The notes: generated from the sequence alone by a model not told the origin. Counted from the stretch's first letter, positions 1 through 9,187 are shown. The stretch is DNA of 64,000 nucleotides from VAZQ01 sp036557705 (GCA_036557705.1 DATBHB010000156.1:61207-125206); one strand, 5' to 3'. Program-made: numbers and translations.

Positions 1-1
1 C

Positions 2-415
2 CTCGGCTGCCTCATCCTGGCGACCGCAGCCCTGTTCGTGCCGCTCCACATTGCACATCCGCTCTGGATGGTGGCTTTCCTGGTGCTCACCGCGCTGACC
101 TTCAGCATGCTCGGCTTCATCATCGGGATCTGGGCGGACAATTTCGAGAAACTGCAGGTCATTCCACTGTTGATCATCACGCCGTTGTCATTTCTCGGCG
201 GCAGTTTTTATTCCATCAAGGTGCTGCCCGCGGTATGGCAGACCGTCACGCTGTTCAACCCCGTCGTTTATCTGATCAGCGGCTTCCGCTGGAGCTTCTA
301 CCAGATCGCCGATGTCGGCGTCGGGATGAGCCTTGCCATGACCGGTTGTTTCCTGGCGGTGTGCCTCGCCGTGGTGTGGTGGATCTTCAAGACCGGATAC
401 CGGCTCAAAAACTAG
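2..415 (+). CDS. ABC-2 type transporter permease, C-terminal part (partial)
   Basis: The reading frame is open from the window edge, so the 5' end is missing; about 137 codons are visible. The product is hydrophobic, with membrane segments near residues 20-40, 50-70 and 110-130 of the visible part. The PLSFLGGSFY and NPVVYLISGFR stretches are typical of the C-terminal half of ABC-2 permeases of the YadH/NodJ type. Such proteins form the membrane channel of exporters for polysaccharide, lipid or drug substrates, with a separate ATPase that would lie upstream of the window. The substrate cannot be told. The gene ends at a TAG, and about 110 AT-richer bases separate it from pxpB. Confidence 0.85.
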   Translation, partial: LGCLILATAALFVPLHIAHPLWMVAFLVLTALTFSMLGFIIGIWADNFEKLQVIPLLIITPLSFLGGSFYSIKVLPAVWQTVTLFNPVVYLISGFRWSFYQIADVGVGMSLAMTGCFLAVCLAVVWWIFKTGYRLKN

Positions 416-445
416 TCGTTAAGCTTAACGGATGCCTGGCCTTGG

Positions 446-490
446 TTAACGTCAACGAAAAATTGACGTTAAAAAAAGTTTAATCATTAT
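446..490 (+). promoter_or_regulatory. Putative promoter/operator upstream of pxpB
   Basis: A perfect 10-base inverted repeat, TTAACGTCAA and TTGACGTTAA separated by 7 bases, covers 446-472. Its right arm contains a -35-like TTGACG (463-468). A -10-like CATTAT (485-490) follows after 16 bases. A second palindrome, CGTTAAGCTTAACG, lies at 417-430. The A-run follows the hairpin rather than a T-run, so this is not a plus-strand intrinsic terminator. The layout suits a repressor site over the promoter of the pxpBC unit. The regulator is unknown. Confidence 0.45.
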
Positions 491-524
491 CCACCCCGCG
501 GCGGATTGCTCTCGGGGGAGGCTA

Positions 525-1403
525 ATGCTCACACATGACGGGACGGGTACCGGCGAGCCGGCGATCCATACGCTTACCTGCAGCGAGCGGGCGGACGCTG
601 AGGCGCCGGCTGTCAGGGTCTCGGTTTCGGTCGGCGGCCTTGAACGCGCGGCAGACCACAATCGGCGCGGTGGCTATCGACTGCTGGCCGCCGGAGACAC
701 CGCTCTCGTGGTCGAGTTCGGCGAGCGGATCGATCGGCGTCTTAGCACGCAGGTCCTGGCGTTAGCGCGGCAGTTGGACGAGCTTCGGCTGCCCGGTCTG
801 ATCGAGACCGTCCCTTCATTTCGGTCACTCATGGTGCATTTCGATCCCCTCGTGCTCTCGGTCGAGGCGCTGGGTGCCCGCATCCATGCGCTGATCGGAG
901 CAGTGCGCATCACCGAAACAGCCGGCCGCCAATGGTGCCTTCCGGTCTGTTACGATGTCAGCCTCGCGCCTGATCTTGAAGATGTTGCGGCGCGGGCCGG
1001 CATGTCGCCGGACGAAGTTGTCGAACGTCATAGCAGAGTCAACTATTACGTTTACATGTTGGGGTTCCTTCCCGGGATGGCTTACCTGGGAGACCTTCCG
1101 CCTGAACTCGCATTGCCGCGCCGCGCCAACCCACGACTGAAAATCCCTGCCGGCTCACTGGCCATAGCGAACGCGATGACTTCCATTCTTCCGCAGGAAA
1201 CTCCATGCGGCTGGCATGTGATCGGTCGCTCGCCGGTTGCGTTCTTCGACCTCGATACCACGCCGCAAGCGCTCCTCGCGCCGGGCGATAATGTGAGGTT
1301 TACGCCGGTGTCGCTGTCCGAATTTGAGAATCTCTCGGCCGCGCCTGCCGCGGAGCGCCTGCGGATCGTACTCGCTCAAGGTCCGATCGGAGCTGCCGCA
1401 TGA
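525..1403 (+). CDS. pxpB: 5-oxoprolinase subunit PxpB
   Basis: This 292-residue protein belongs to the PxpB/KipI (allophanate hydrolase subunit 1, AHS1) family. With PxpA and PxpC, PxpB carries out ATP-dependent opening of 5-oxoproline to glutamate in the cytoplasm. The conserved core starts near residue 50 (YRLLAAGDTALVVEFG) and includes FLPGMAYLGDLP, then PRR and PAGSLAIA near the C-terminal third. The first ~50 residues are an extension not typical of the family. The ATG at 525 has a GGGGGAG ribosome site 5 bases upstream. The 3' end overlaps pxpC by 4 bases (ATGA), which means translational coupling. pxpA is not visible in the window. Confidence 0.9.
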   Translation: MLTHDGTGTGEPAIHTLTCSERADAEAPAVRVSVSVGGLERAADHNRRGGYRLLAAGDTALVVEFGERIDRRLSTQVLALARQLDELRLPGLIETVPSFRSLMVHFDPLVLSVEALGARIHALIGAVRITETAGRQWCLPVCYDVSLAPDLEDVAARAGMSPDEVVERHSRVNYYVYMLGFLPGMAYLGDLPPELALPRRANPRLKIPAGSLAIANAMTSILPQETPCGWHVIGRSPVAFFDLDTTPQALLAPGDNVRFTPVSLSEFENLSAAPAAERLRIVLAQGPIGAAA

Positions 1404-2413
1404 CCCCCGCGTTGCACGTCGTGACGCCGGGTCTGTGGACGACAGTTCAGGATCTCGGCCGACCCGGATTTCAGCACCTCGGTATCCCGGTCGGAGGCGC
1501 GCTTGATCCGATAAGTCTCCGCGCCGCCAATCTGCTGGTCGGAAATGAGCCCGGAGCCGCGGCTCTCGAAGTCGCTTACCTTGGACCGACACTTCGGGTC
1601 GAGGCGGACCATATCCGGCTGTCGATTGTCGGCGCGAAGGCAGCAGTCGAAATCCTCCCCGACGTTGGCGCGACCAGCGGGGAGCGCATCGAAGCCCTGC
1701 GGAGCGCGAGACTGCGCCGCGGCGAGGTGCTCCGCATTGGTGCGCTGACGGGTGGCTCAGTACTCTATGTGGCTGTGGAACGCGGTTTCGCCATTGCGCC
1801 AGTCCTCGGCAGCGTTTCGACCTGCGTGCGCGGTGGATTTGGCGGCTGGCAGGGTCGCAAATTGATGGCAGGCGATCGGCTGCCGCTCTGCAAGGCGATC
1901 GCGAGCGCGCGCGAGGATGTCCGCCTCGAGGGATTTGATCCGGCGACGCCGCGGCGGCTCCGCGTCATACCTGGACCACAAAACGAGCTCTTCTCCGAGC
2001 AGGATCTCGCAACATTTTTCGCACACCAGTATACCGTCTCCGCACACTCAGACCGCGTGGGGATGCGCCTGATCGGGCCTGCGCTTGCGCACAATCGAGG
2101 CAGCGATCTCATATCCGATGCAGTGGCGCCCGGATCGATCCAAATTCCAGGAGGTGGCCAGCCGATCGTCGCCCTCGCGGACCGCCAGACCACGGGCGGC
2201 TATCCAAAAATAGCGACTGTTATTTCCGCCGACCTGCCGGCGCTTGGGCGCCTCGCGGCCGGCGCCACGATCGGTTTCGAGCCGGTGACCCTGGAACTCG
2301 CCGAGGCGGCACGCCGCCAATTGCTCGGCGAGATCGCTTCGCTCCATCAGCGCATCGTACCCCTGCGTCGAAGCGAGAGCGCGGTTTCGCTAGCAGCGCC
2401 AGCCGCGGCATGA
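1400..2413 (+). CDS. pxpC: 5-oxoprolinase subunit PxpC (biotin-dependent carboxyltransferase family)
   Basis: This 337-residue protein is of the PxpC/KipA (AHS2) family, the partner of PxpB. Typical stretches are TTVQDLGRPGFQHLGIPVGGALD at the N terminus, VGNEPGAAALE, the central LRVIPGPQNE, SDRVGMRL and the C-terminal GGYPKIATVI. Length is normal for the family. It overlaps pxpB by 4 bases at its start and the next gene by 4 bases (ATGA at 2410) at its end. pxpB, pxpC and the DMT transporter therefore form one coupled unit, which suggests that the transporter handles a related metabolite. The last ~30 residues (SAVSLAAPAAA) look like a low-complexity tail. Confidence 0.9.
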   Translation: MTPALHVVTPGLWTTVQDLGRPGFQHLGIPVGGALDPISLRAANLLVGNEPGAAALEVAYLGPTLRVEADHIRLSIVGAKAAVEILPDVGATSGERIEALRSARLRRGEVLRIGALTGGSVLYVAVERGFAIAPVLGSVSTCVRGGFGGWQGRKLMAGDRLPLCKAIASAREDVRLEGFDPATPRRLRVIPGPQNELFSEQDLATFFAHQYTVSAHSDRVGMRLIGPALAHNRGSDLISDAVAPGSIQIPGGGQPIVALADRQTTGGYPKIATVISADLPALGRLAAGATIGFEPVTLELAEAARRQLLGEIASLHQRIVPLRRSESAVSLAAPAAA

Positions 2414-3705
2414 GCCGACGATCGAAGCCGCGGGCGACCGGACCTATGCAACTCACGATCGGAAGACTCGGCGTCCTCCGGCTTGTGCCGCCACCGGCCG
2501 CACCTGATTTTTTCGGGGGCGATCGGGTTGAACCACAAGGCGAGAAGGGCGACTCACCTGCCGCGAGCGCGACCTCTCCCCAAAGGGGAGAGGTCGCCCG
2601 CGCTCTAGCGCGGGCGGGTGAGGGAGTTCCGGATCGAGAGGTTCGAACCCCCTCACCCCAACCCTCTCCCCTCGCAAGTCGGGCTTGCCCGACTTGCGAG
2701 GGGAGAGTGGCCAGCGCGGGACAAGCCCGCGCTGGGTGGGGAGAGAGAGTCCACCGAGTCCGCGGCGCTGCTGTACCGAACTCCACCGAACTGGGCGCTG
2801 GCCCCTCCATCGGCAATGTGCCGCTCGGCATCCTGTTCATGGTGCTCGCAACCATGCTGTTCGCGATATCGAGCGCCATCGCGAAATGGGAGGTCGCGCG
2901 CTATCCGGTCGGCGAGGTAATGTTCGTTCGTTCCCTGGTTTCGTTGATCGCCTGCGCCGCAGTCGTTCTGCCGTTCAGCGGGTTTTCGGTGTTCGCAACC
3001 CGGCGAGCGGGCGCTCACATCGCCCGCGGCCTTTCGCAATCGATCTCACAGACCTTGACGGTGATCGCGTTTAGCCTGATGCCGCTTGCCGGTGCAATTG
3101 CGATCAATTTCTCAGCTCCGATCTGGGCCGCGCTGCTCTCAATGATCTGGCTAAGGGAGCGCGCCGGCCGGGCACGCTTGGCGGCACTGGCGGCCGGATT
3201 CTTTGGTGTTCTGGTTGTCGCCCGCCCGGGAACCGATGCCTTGCAGCTGGGTGCGCTTTTTGCGCTGGGAAATGCCGTGATGTACGGCAGCGTAACGGTC
3301 GCGGTTCGCGGCATGTCGGCGACCGAATCCGCCAACACGCTGGTGATGTGGCAAATGGTTACGATTGCCGTATTTCACAGCATTCTGCTCGTCTTCGGAT
3401 TTCGCTGGCCGTTCGGGATGGACGGGGCAATGCTCGTCGGCAGCGGCGTCGCCAATGCGATCGGGCAATATGCCTGGACGCGGGCGCTGCAACTGGCGCC
3501 CACGGCTGCCGTATCGCCGTTCTATTACCTTATGCTGGTTTGGGCGCTGTTGATCGGATTTCTCGTCTGGGGCGACGTTCCCTCTGCCAGTCTTCTCGCT
3601 GGATCGGGCATCGTGGTCGCGGCCGGTTTGTCGCTGCTCTGGCACGAGGCTCAGCGCCACCCGAAGCGTCATGCCGCCAGCGGTCGTTGCGTCCACTCGG
3701 CGTAG
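2410..3705 (+). CDS. DMT (EamA-like) transporter with repeat-encoded N-terminal extension
   Basis: From about residue 137 onward this is a ten-helix EamA/DMT family membrane protein (TMLFAISSAIAKW, SFSLMPLAGAIAINF, GALFALGNAVMYG, PFYYLMLVWALLIGF). It is probably an exporter of a small metabolite. The family is normally about 300 residues; here 431 are open. The first ~55 residues start at an ATG overlapping the pxpC stop. Codons ~55-119 are a 194-base dispersed palindromic repeat read in frame, giving a low-complexity Arg/Ala/Gly/Pro-rich segment. Alternative starts nearer the membrane part are GTG 2818 and ATG 2839, but neither has a clear ribosome site. The 3' end overlaps the opposite-strand GGDEF-EAL gene by 37 bases. 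Confidence 0.8.
   Translation: MSRRSKPRATGPMQLTIGRLGVLRLVPPPAAPDFFGGDRVEPQGEKGDSPAASATSPQRGEVARALARAGEGVPDREVRTPSPQPSPLASRACPTCEGRVASAGQARAGWGERVHRVRGAAVPNSTELGAGPSIGNVPLGILFMVLATMLFAISSAIAKWEVARYPVGEVMFVRSLVSLIACAAVVLPFSGFSVFATRRAGAHIARGLSQSISQTLTVIAFSLMPLAGAIAINFSAPIWAALLSMIWLRERAGRARLAALAAGFFGVLVVARPGTDALQLGALFALGNAVMYGSVTVAVRGMSATESANTLVMWQMVTIAVFHSILLVFGFRWPFGMDGAMLVGSGVANAIGQYAWTRALQLAPTAAVSPFYYLMLVWALLIGFLVWGDVPSASLLAGSGIVVAAGLSLLWHEAQRHPKRHAASGRCVHSA
2572..2765 (+). repeat. Dispersed palindromic repeat, family E copy 1 (inside DMT gene)
   Basis: The element is built of nested palindromes: CTCCCCAAAGGGGAG at its left end, a Cys/Arg-coding GCAAGTCGGGCTTGCCCGACTTGC in the middle and a GCGCGGGACAAGCCCGCGC hairpin on the right. 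A closely similar copy lies at 32961-33157 in an intergenic gap. Short relatives sit at 31787-31834 and 40863-40903. Here the whole element is open in the frame of the transporter. Confidence 0.85.
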
Positions 3706-6308
3706 ACTGCCGGAACGTTCTCGATCGGTACGGGACGGCCGAAGAGGTAGCCCTGCCCTTCGTGGCAGCCCAGCATCTTGAGGAGTTGCTGCTGCTCAGC
3801 GGTTTCAATTCCTTCCGCCGTCGCAGTCATGGCAAGAGCCTGCGCGATGCTGACGACGGAGTGCACGATCGCTATATGCTGCGTTCCCTCCGACAGGTCC
3901 GACACGAAGCTGCGATCGATTTTGATCTTGTCGAATGGGAAACTGCGCAAATAGCTCAGCGAAGAATAGCCGGTGCCGAAGTCGTCAAGCGAAATGCGGA
4001 GACCCAGCTTTTTCAGCCGATGGAGAATGGCGAGCGTATCCTGGCTGTCCGCCAAGAAGATTCGTTCGGTGATTTCCAGTTCCAGGCGATTCGGCGGCAA
4101 TCTCGTTTCGGCTAGTATTTCTGTGATCCTGTCGACCAGATTGGCTGCCGAAAACTGAGTAGGAGAAACGTTGACCGCAACCTTGAGGTCGGCCGGCCAA
4201 TGCACCGCCCGCCGGCAAGCTTCCCGCAAAGCCCATTCGCCAAGTTGCAAGATCAATCCACTGTCTTCCGCCACCGGAATGAAGGCAGCCGGCGATACCA
4301 TGCCTCTGACCGGATGCCGCCACCTCGCCAGAGCCTCGAATCCGGTGATGACGTCGCGTCGCAAATCAATGATCGGCTGGTAATGCAATTCCAGCTGATT
4401 GCGCTCGATCGCATCGCGCAGATCCATTTCAATCTGGCGCCGCTCGTTTACTTCCTTGTTCAATGAGCTCTGATAGAATTGGAAGTCGCCTCGGCCGCCA
4501 GCCTTGACGGCGTAGAGCGCGAGATCCGCCGCCATGAGGAGATCGTCGGCGGCCTCTCCATCTTTCGGTCCAACCGCAATCCCGATGCTGACGCTCGAAC
4601 GGATTTGATGTCCGCCGACCTCGGACGGTTCGCCCACTGCATCTGCGAGCTTCCTCGCCATCGCCTCGAGCCCGGCCCGCGATTCGATGCAGGGAACGAT
4701 CACGGCAAATTCGTCGCCGCCCAGTCTTGCAAGGACGCCATTCGAACCGACCGTTTGCCGCAGCCGTCGTGCGATGTCTTGCAGGAGAAGATCGCCGATG
4801 CGGTGACCGAGGCTGTCGTTGACGAACTTGAAACGATCGAGGTCGAGGAACAGGACTGCAAAGTCCGCCGTGACTTGCGGCTTGCCGGCGGACCGATTTT
4901 GACGGATCACCTGTTCGAGCGTGGATGCGAAGACGCGTCGGTTCGGCAGACCGGTGAGCGGGTCTTCGGATGCCAGCCGGGCCACATGTGCTTCGGCCTC
5001 GCACCGCTTGGTGACGTCAGTGAAGGTCTGCACGAAGCTCCCGTCGGGAAGATGCCCGCTGCGGACTTCAACCACTCTGCCGTTCGGCATCCGGCGCTCG
5101 TAGATCGCGATCTGATTTCTGCCCGAATCTGCCGCGGCCGCCGGTCGCGGTGCGGCGTCGGCGGGCGTTTTGCCGTTCGCCGTCTCGTAGGCGGCAAGCT
5201 GATCGAAGCGCGGCGGATTTGCCACCACTTCGGGCGGCAACTGCAGGAGCTCGGCGCAGCGTCCGTTGATGATGGGAATTTGCAGGTCCTTGGTCACCAG
5301 CATGATGCCTTGGCTCATATGCTCCAAGGTGAGCTGGAGCTGCTCCGCCTTCTGCCTTGCCCTGGCCTCGACGTGCAAAATCTTTTCCATGGCCCCCAGA
5401 ATGATGAGGCTCAGCAGCAATCCGGCCGGGACAATCAGCTTGAGAGTTGCCCAGGAACTCTTGAAGATGTCGCTCCTTCTGGCGCTGACCGCGACCCACA
5501 GCGGCTGCCCGCGGACGCTGCGCACCGTGACCAGACGAGCATCGCCGGTGTAGCGATCGGTTTGTTCGAATGTGGAATTCGCCCCCGCATGGATTCGCTG
5601 GAGCAGGCGGCTGCCGGTAAGGTCCTGCCCCAACGGGAAGCCTCCGGCGCTGCCGCCGCTGGCGCGAACGACGCCGTCGCTCCCGATCAGTGAAATCGAT
5701 GCGGGCGATCCGAGATCGATCTGGTCGTAGAACTTGGTCAGGTGGTAGGGATCGAGCGAACCGACCACCACGCCGGCAAACGCGCCATCGTGGCCGAGGA
5801 AACGACGAGTGAATTGCACCGACCATTGTCCGCTCGCCCGCCCGACAACCGGCTTGCTGATGAACAGCTTGTCCTCGGTGCTGTTGATGTGGACCTTGAA
5901 ATGCTCCCGGTCGCTCAGGTCGAGCGCCGGAGCGGGCTGCGGCCCGACATTTGAAGCACGCAAGATGCCTTTGTCGTCGATGATCGCAAGCTGGAGGATA
6001 ACGTCGTTAAGTCCGTCGGTGCTGTTGAGCAACGTGCCGAGATCGGTTGACGGCCCGCGATTCTCGATCATGCGACGCAGATACAACAAAGCCTTGTCGA
6101 TTTCTGCGATTGATCGAAGAACGTTCTCCTCGAAGACCATTGCAAAATTTTCGTTGGTCCTCGTAGCCTCGCGCATGTCCGCGCGGATGTCGTCGAAATA
6201 TTTTAAAGCAATTCCGGTCCACAGCATGGCGATGATCGCTACGCCGAAAATGGCGGCACTCCGCCCTTCCGCGAGCAGCCTCGGCAGGCGTGGTATGTGC
6301 AGCTTCAT
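3669..6308 (-). CDS. Cache-PAS-GGDEF-EAL cyclic-di-GMP signalling protein
   Basis: This 879-residue inner-membrane protein both could make and break c-di-GMP. Order: a short cytoplasmic N terminus, membrane helix (about 18-36), a periplasmic dCache-like sensor (about 40-285), second helix (about 290-310), a PAS-like segment starting LEHMSQGIMLV, then GGDEF (DPLTGLPNRR, LDRFKFVNDSLGH and an intact RLGGDEFA) and EAL (GFEALARWRHP, intact EAL; DDFGTGYSSL; EGIETAEQ). Both catalytic signatures look complete, so activity of either domain is possible. The start is the ATG at 6308, followed by basic residues and the first helix. It lies convergent with the DMT transporter and overlaps it by 37 bases. 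The signal sensed is unknown. Confidence 0.93.
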   Translation of the reverse strand: MKLHIPRLPRLLAEGRSAAIFGVAIIAMLWTGIALKYFDDIRADMREATRTNENFAMVFEENVLRSIAEIDKALLYLRRMIENRGPSTDLGTLLNSTDGLNDVILQLAIIDDKGILRASNVGPQPAPALDLSDREHFKVHINSTEDKLFISKPVVGRASGQWSVQFTRRFLGHDGAFAGVVVGSLDPYHLTKFYDQIDLGSPASISLIGSDGVVRASGGSAGGFPLGQDLTGSRLLQRIHAGANSTFEQTDRYTGDARLVTVRSVRGQPLWVAVSARRSDIFKSSWATLKLIVPAGLLLSLIILGAMEKILHVEARARQKAEQLQLTLEHMSQGIMLVTKDLQIPIINGRCAELLQLPPEVVANPPRFDQLAAYETANGKTPADAAPRPAAAADSGRNQIAIYERRMPNGRVVEVRSGHLPDGSFVQTFTDVTKRCEAEAHVARLASEDPLTGLPNRRVFASTLEQVIRQNRSAGKPQVTADFAVLFLDLDRFKFVNDSLGHRIGDLLLQDIARRLRQTVGSNGVLARLGGDEFAVIVPCIESRAGLEAMARKLADAVGEPSEVGGHQIRSSVSIGIAVGPKDGEAADDLLMAADLALYAVKAGGRGDFQFYQSSLNKEVNERRQIEMDLRDAIERNQLELHYQPIIDLRRDVITGFEALARWRHPVRGMVSPAAFIPVAEDSGLILQLGEWALREACRRAVHWPADLKVAVNVSPTQFSAANLVDRITEILAETRLPPNRLELEITERIFLADSQDTLAILHRLKKLGLRISLDDFGTGYSSLSYLRSFPFDKIKIDRSFVSDLSEGTQHIAIVHSVVSIAQALAMTATAEGIETAEQQQLLKMLGCHEGQGYLFGRPVPIENVPAVYAEWTQRPLAA

Positions 6309-6437
6309 TCCCGAGTTGGACCGATTTTCACCCGGGAAGCAGAATGCTCGGACAATATTTCGGGCAACTTAAGCGGCGTCGCCGTGCATGCTTTTGGATA
6401 AGATCGTTTTAATCACTTCGATCGAATGCAGCGCACC

Positions 6438-7880
6438 TCAGCGGTTGGCCAGCATCTCGATTCGGCGCGGCGCCTCGGAGGAGCCGAAATCCTTTGCCCT
6501 TTCGTACCAGCTGCGCGCCTGGTAGAGATCCGGCGTCACTCCCAAGGCGCCCATCCTCTTGAGGATCAGCGGGTCATAGGTTGTGCCCATCGCCAGTGCA
6601 GCTGCGGCATCTCCCGCTTCGGCGGCGCGCCGAAACACGATGCGGGCTGCCGCCACGTCGCCGACCGCCATGAATTGCTCGCCTTGTTTCATGAGCAGAT
6701 CGATGTCCGCCCGAGTGAGCGTGCGCACGGGTGCGGCCGCCGGCGCTTCCAAATCCTTGCTGCGGCTTGCCGGAAGCGATGCGGCTCGTGTGCTCTCCGG
6801 CACAGATGCCGCCGCGGCTGGCGGGCTCGCGGCTGAGAGTGGCCGGGCTGTGGGCTGCGGGCTCGCGGCAGCAGGTGGTGGGCTCGCCGCTACCGGTGGT
6901 GGGCTCGCCGGGCCAACCTTGCTATCCGAATGCGTTGAGGCCTCGTTCTGAGGCGCGGCCGTCGCCGGAAGAGCGATCGGTTGCGAATCCAGCGTGCCAT
7001 CTTGCGGTTCGGATTCCGGTTTTGCCACACGGGGCGGAGTCACGATTTCCGGCTCAACCGCGACGAGCCTCGCTTCCCGAATATTTTCCGGCGCAGAAGA
7101 CGATTTTTCGGCGGTGAAATAGGCGATCGGCGCGGCGACCAGACCAGCAATGAGGATCAGCAATGGGACGCGTCTGCTTGCCAGAGCGCTTTCCATGTTT
7201 CCCCGTTGCGCGCGCATGAGTGCGGGGGGCACCAGGTTCTCCGGCTCAAGGGAGCGCGCGGCCCCGATCTCGATTTTGTCGAGTTCGGCGTCGCCTGCGA
7301 GTATTCGCGACAGCCTCCCTGGAAGCGGCGCATCGGCATGAGAGCCGCGCAAATCGCCGCTCTGCTGTTTGAGCCAGCGCAAGCTCGCTTCCAACCGTTC
7401 GATATCCGCTGCCGTGCCTTCGGAACTCTCCGCGGCGCGAACTGCCGGCCAATGCGGCGACGCTACTTCTCCCGCTGCGCTGTCAGCGCTGGTTTCGTCG
7501 CCCCTTGACGCGGCGTGTGCGCCTGCTTCGGACTCGGGCAGCTTTTGACTGCTTACCGGTTCATCCCGTTCCGCAGGAGTGAGCTCAGCTGGTTCGCCCG
7601 TCCAATGGAGCCGATCCTCGGACTTCATGCCGGGCCGGGGTTCCTCGACGCTTTCGCCCAGCCGCTCGCCCCCGAGGAGAAAGCGCGGGATATCGGGTTC
7701 GGTTGCGTCGCTGTCCTGTGCCCGGCGCGCGGAACGAATCCTGCGCTTTAGCTTCGGTGCATAGGGCGACGCCGGGTCTTGGCTCCGCTCGCGCCGTTCG
7801 GTCGAGTTCTCGGCTTCGGTTTGCGCTTCATGAGGAGGATTGTCGAGCGCATCGAACGGCTTTTCTGATGGGGAAGTCAT
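6438..7880 (-). CDS. Single-pass membrane protein with Sel1-like C terminus
   Basis: The 480-residue product has an acidic, disordered N-terminal half and one membrane helix near residue 235 (VPLLILIAGLVAAPIAYF). A Pro/Ala-rich linker follows with tandem ASPPP-type repeats, seen as near-identical DNA repeats at 6825-6920. The C-terminal domain has two Sel1/TPR-like helical repeats (GDVAAARIVFRRAAEAGDAAAALAMG and ARSWYERAKDFGSSEA). A shorter paralogue at 17400-18374 has the same SPYAPK box near the N terminus and the same C-terminal domain. Such proteins are common but uncharacterised in Bradyrhizobium relatives, and a scaffolding role is inference. It is the first gene of the minus strand next to the TAXI protein, with a gap of about 130 bases. 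Confidence 0.8.
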   Translation of the reverse strand: MTSPSEKPFDALDNPPHEAQTEAENSTERRERSQDPASPYAPKLKRRIRSARRAQDSDATEPDIPRFLLGGERLGESVEEPRPGMKSEDRLHWTGEPAELTPAERDEPVSSQKLPESEAGAHAASRGDETSADSAAGEVASPHWPAVRAAESSEGTAADIERLEASLRWLKQQSGDLRGSHADAPLPGRLSRILAGDAELDKIEIGAARSLEPENLVPPALMRAQRGNMESALASRRVPLLILIAGLVAAPIAYFTAEKSSSAPENIREARLVAVEPEIVTPPRVAKPESEPQDGTLDSQPIALPATAAPQNEASTHSDSKVGPASPPPVAASPPPAAASPQPTARPLSAASPPAAAASVPESTRAASLPASRSKDLEAPAAAPVRTLTRADIDLLMKQGEQFMAVGDVAAARIVFRRAAEAGDAAAALAMGTTYDPLILKRMGALGVTPDLYQARSWYERAKDFGSSEAPRRIEMLANR

Positions 7881-8011
7881 TGGCTGATACTCCCTGCTGA
7901 CGCTACCAACTGCCCAGCTTGCCCCCCCGATCTCGTTCCCGCTGGACAGAGGTGTCGTGTAAGTAATTGGTTGCGGAACTCACCTCCTCTGGGAGAAAGG
8001 CGCGCTGGCTG

Positions 8012-9187
8012 CTATCGCGGCCGGGCGCTTCGCTGACTGTCCTGCCAGCGCAGGAACTCACGAAACAGAGCCTCGCGCTGGTCCTGATTGAGGGTGGCAC
8101 CCGAAGCGGCGCTGTTAAGGAAGGTCGCGAACTCCGCGCTCGATGCCTGCGCCTGAGCGGGCTCTGGGCGAATGCGCCGAAGCATCTCTTCCGCGACCGG
8201 CAACCGGGTCCAACCCGGCACCGTCGCCGCCAGATTGACGTCGCGCCATTTCGGATGCCGCGGCGGCTGGCGGAACTTGTCCCATTTCGTGAACAGCGCC
8301 TCGACGAAACGCTGCACCTTGCGGTAGCGATCGGTGTTCTTCGCCCAATTGAAAGCAGCCAGCACCGCCGGCACCGCGATCGTATCGCTTGTTCCGCCTT
8401 GCGGCACCAAGCTCGGATATTCGGCGCTGGTGAACTCGCCGAGCGTGTAGTAATCCGCGAAGATCTTTGAGAATGGAATTGGAACGAGATGAAGCCCTGA
8501 ATCTGCGGGAATTTTCGCGAAGAAATCGATCGGCTTCGGGATCACGCGCACCAGTGCCGCCAACTCGCCGGTCTTTAGCTTCTGCAAGGCGGTTGGATTG
8601 TCGTAAAGTACCTGCTCGACCTTCACTCCCAGCCGCTGAAACACGATCGTGCCGGTAAGGCTCGAGGCGCTTCCCGCCGGGCCAAAGCTGACCTTCTTGC
8701 CGCGCAGATCCTCGATGCTGTGAACCTCGTTCCGCGCCAGCACGTGCACTTCCGAGACCGGCAGGCGGAGGATGTAGTTGACCCTCGATTCAAGGTTCGG
8801 GATCTTGCGCTGATTGCGGAAATAATCGAACACGTCGGCTTGTGTTATGGCGACATCTACGCCCCGAAGGTAGAGGAGATCCTCCATATTGGAGGCCGCT
8901 CCAAAAGTCACTGTCGGGAGGATGCGCAGGTTGTCGCCGTCGTCCAGCACCTGCGCCAGTTCATCGGCGAAGATCATGTAGGTGCCGGAGAGCTGACCGC
9001 CGGCCACTCCGACGGTCCACTGGTTCTTGCGCGCTCGTACGGCGTTCTCCACGCCGCCTTCTTCAAGCGATTTGGGGATCGACTGCGCCTGCGCCGCGGT
9101 GACGATGTCGATGTGTTTCAAACCGAGGCCGAACGCGGAAGCGAGAACGGAGAGTACCAGGATCGCTACGCCTGCTGACGCACGCAT
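8012..9187 (-). CDS. TAXI family TRAP transporter solute-binding protein
   Basis: This is a periplasmic binding protein of the TAXI type (about 391 residues). It has a signal peptide (ASAGVAILVLSVLASAFG) followed by the conserved VGVAGGQLSGTYMIFADELA region, ADVFDYFRN, GKKVSFGPAGSASSLTG and the C-terminal FAEALFTKWDKF region. The ATG at 9187 has a GGGAGGTGG ribosome site 5 bases upstream; an in-frame TTG at 9241 would only add a non-signal stretch. TAXI proteins deliver organic acids, such as glutamate-like substrates, to a fused TRAP membrane subunit. No such subunit is in the window, so this copy is an orphan here. Confidence 0.85.
   Translation of the reverse strand: MRASAGVAILVLSVLASAFGLGLKHIDIVTAAQAQSIPKSLEEGGVENAVRARKNQWTVGVAGGQLSGTYMIFADELAQVLDDGDNLRILPTVTFGAASNMEDLLYLRGVDVAITQADVFDYFRNQRKIPNLESRVNYILRLPVSEVHVLARNEVHSIEDLRGKKVSFGPAGSASSLTGTIVFQRLGVKVEQVLYDNPTALQKLKTGELAALVRVIPKPIDFFAKIPADSGLHLVPIPFSKIFADYYTLGEFTSAEYPSLVPQGGTSDTIAVPAVLAAFNWAKNTDRYRKVQRFVEALFTKWDKFRQPPRHPKWRDVNLAATVPGWTRLPVAEEMLRRIRPEPAQAQASSAEFATFLNSAASGATLNQDQREALFREFLRWQDSQRSARPR

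Noticed and set aside
446..480. Intrinsic terminator after the ABC-2 permease
   Set aside because: The hairpin is followed by A residues on the plus strand, not T; it overlaps a plausible promoter instead.
4479..5693. A 404-codon plus-strand open frame
   Set aside because: It lies wholly antisense to the GGDEF-EAL gene, whose domains are clear; its translation has no family features and arises from the GC-rich codon pattern.
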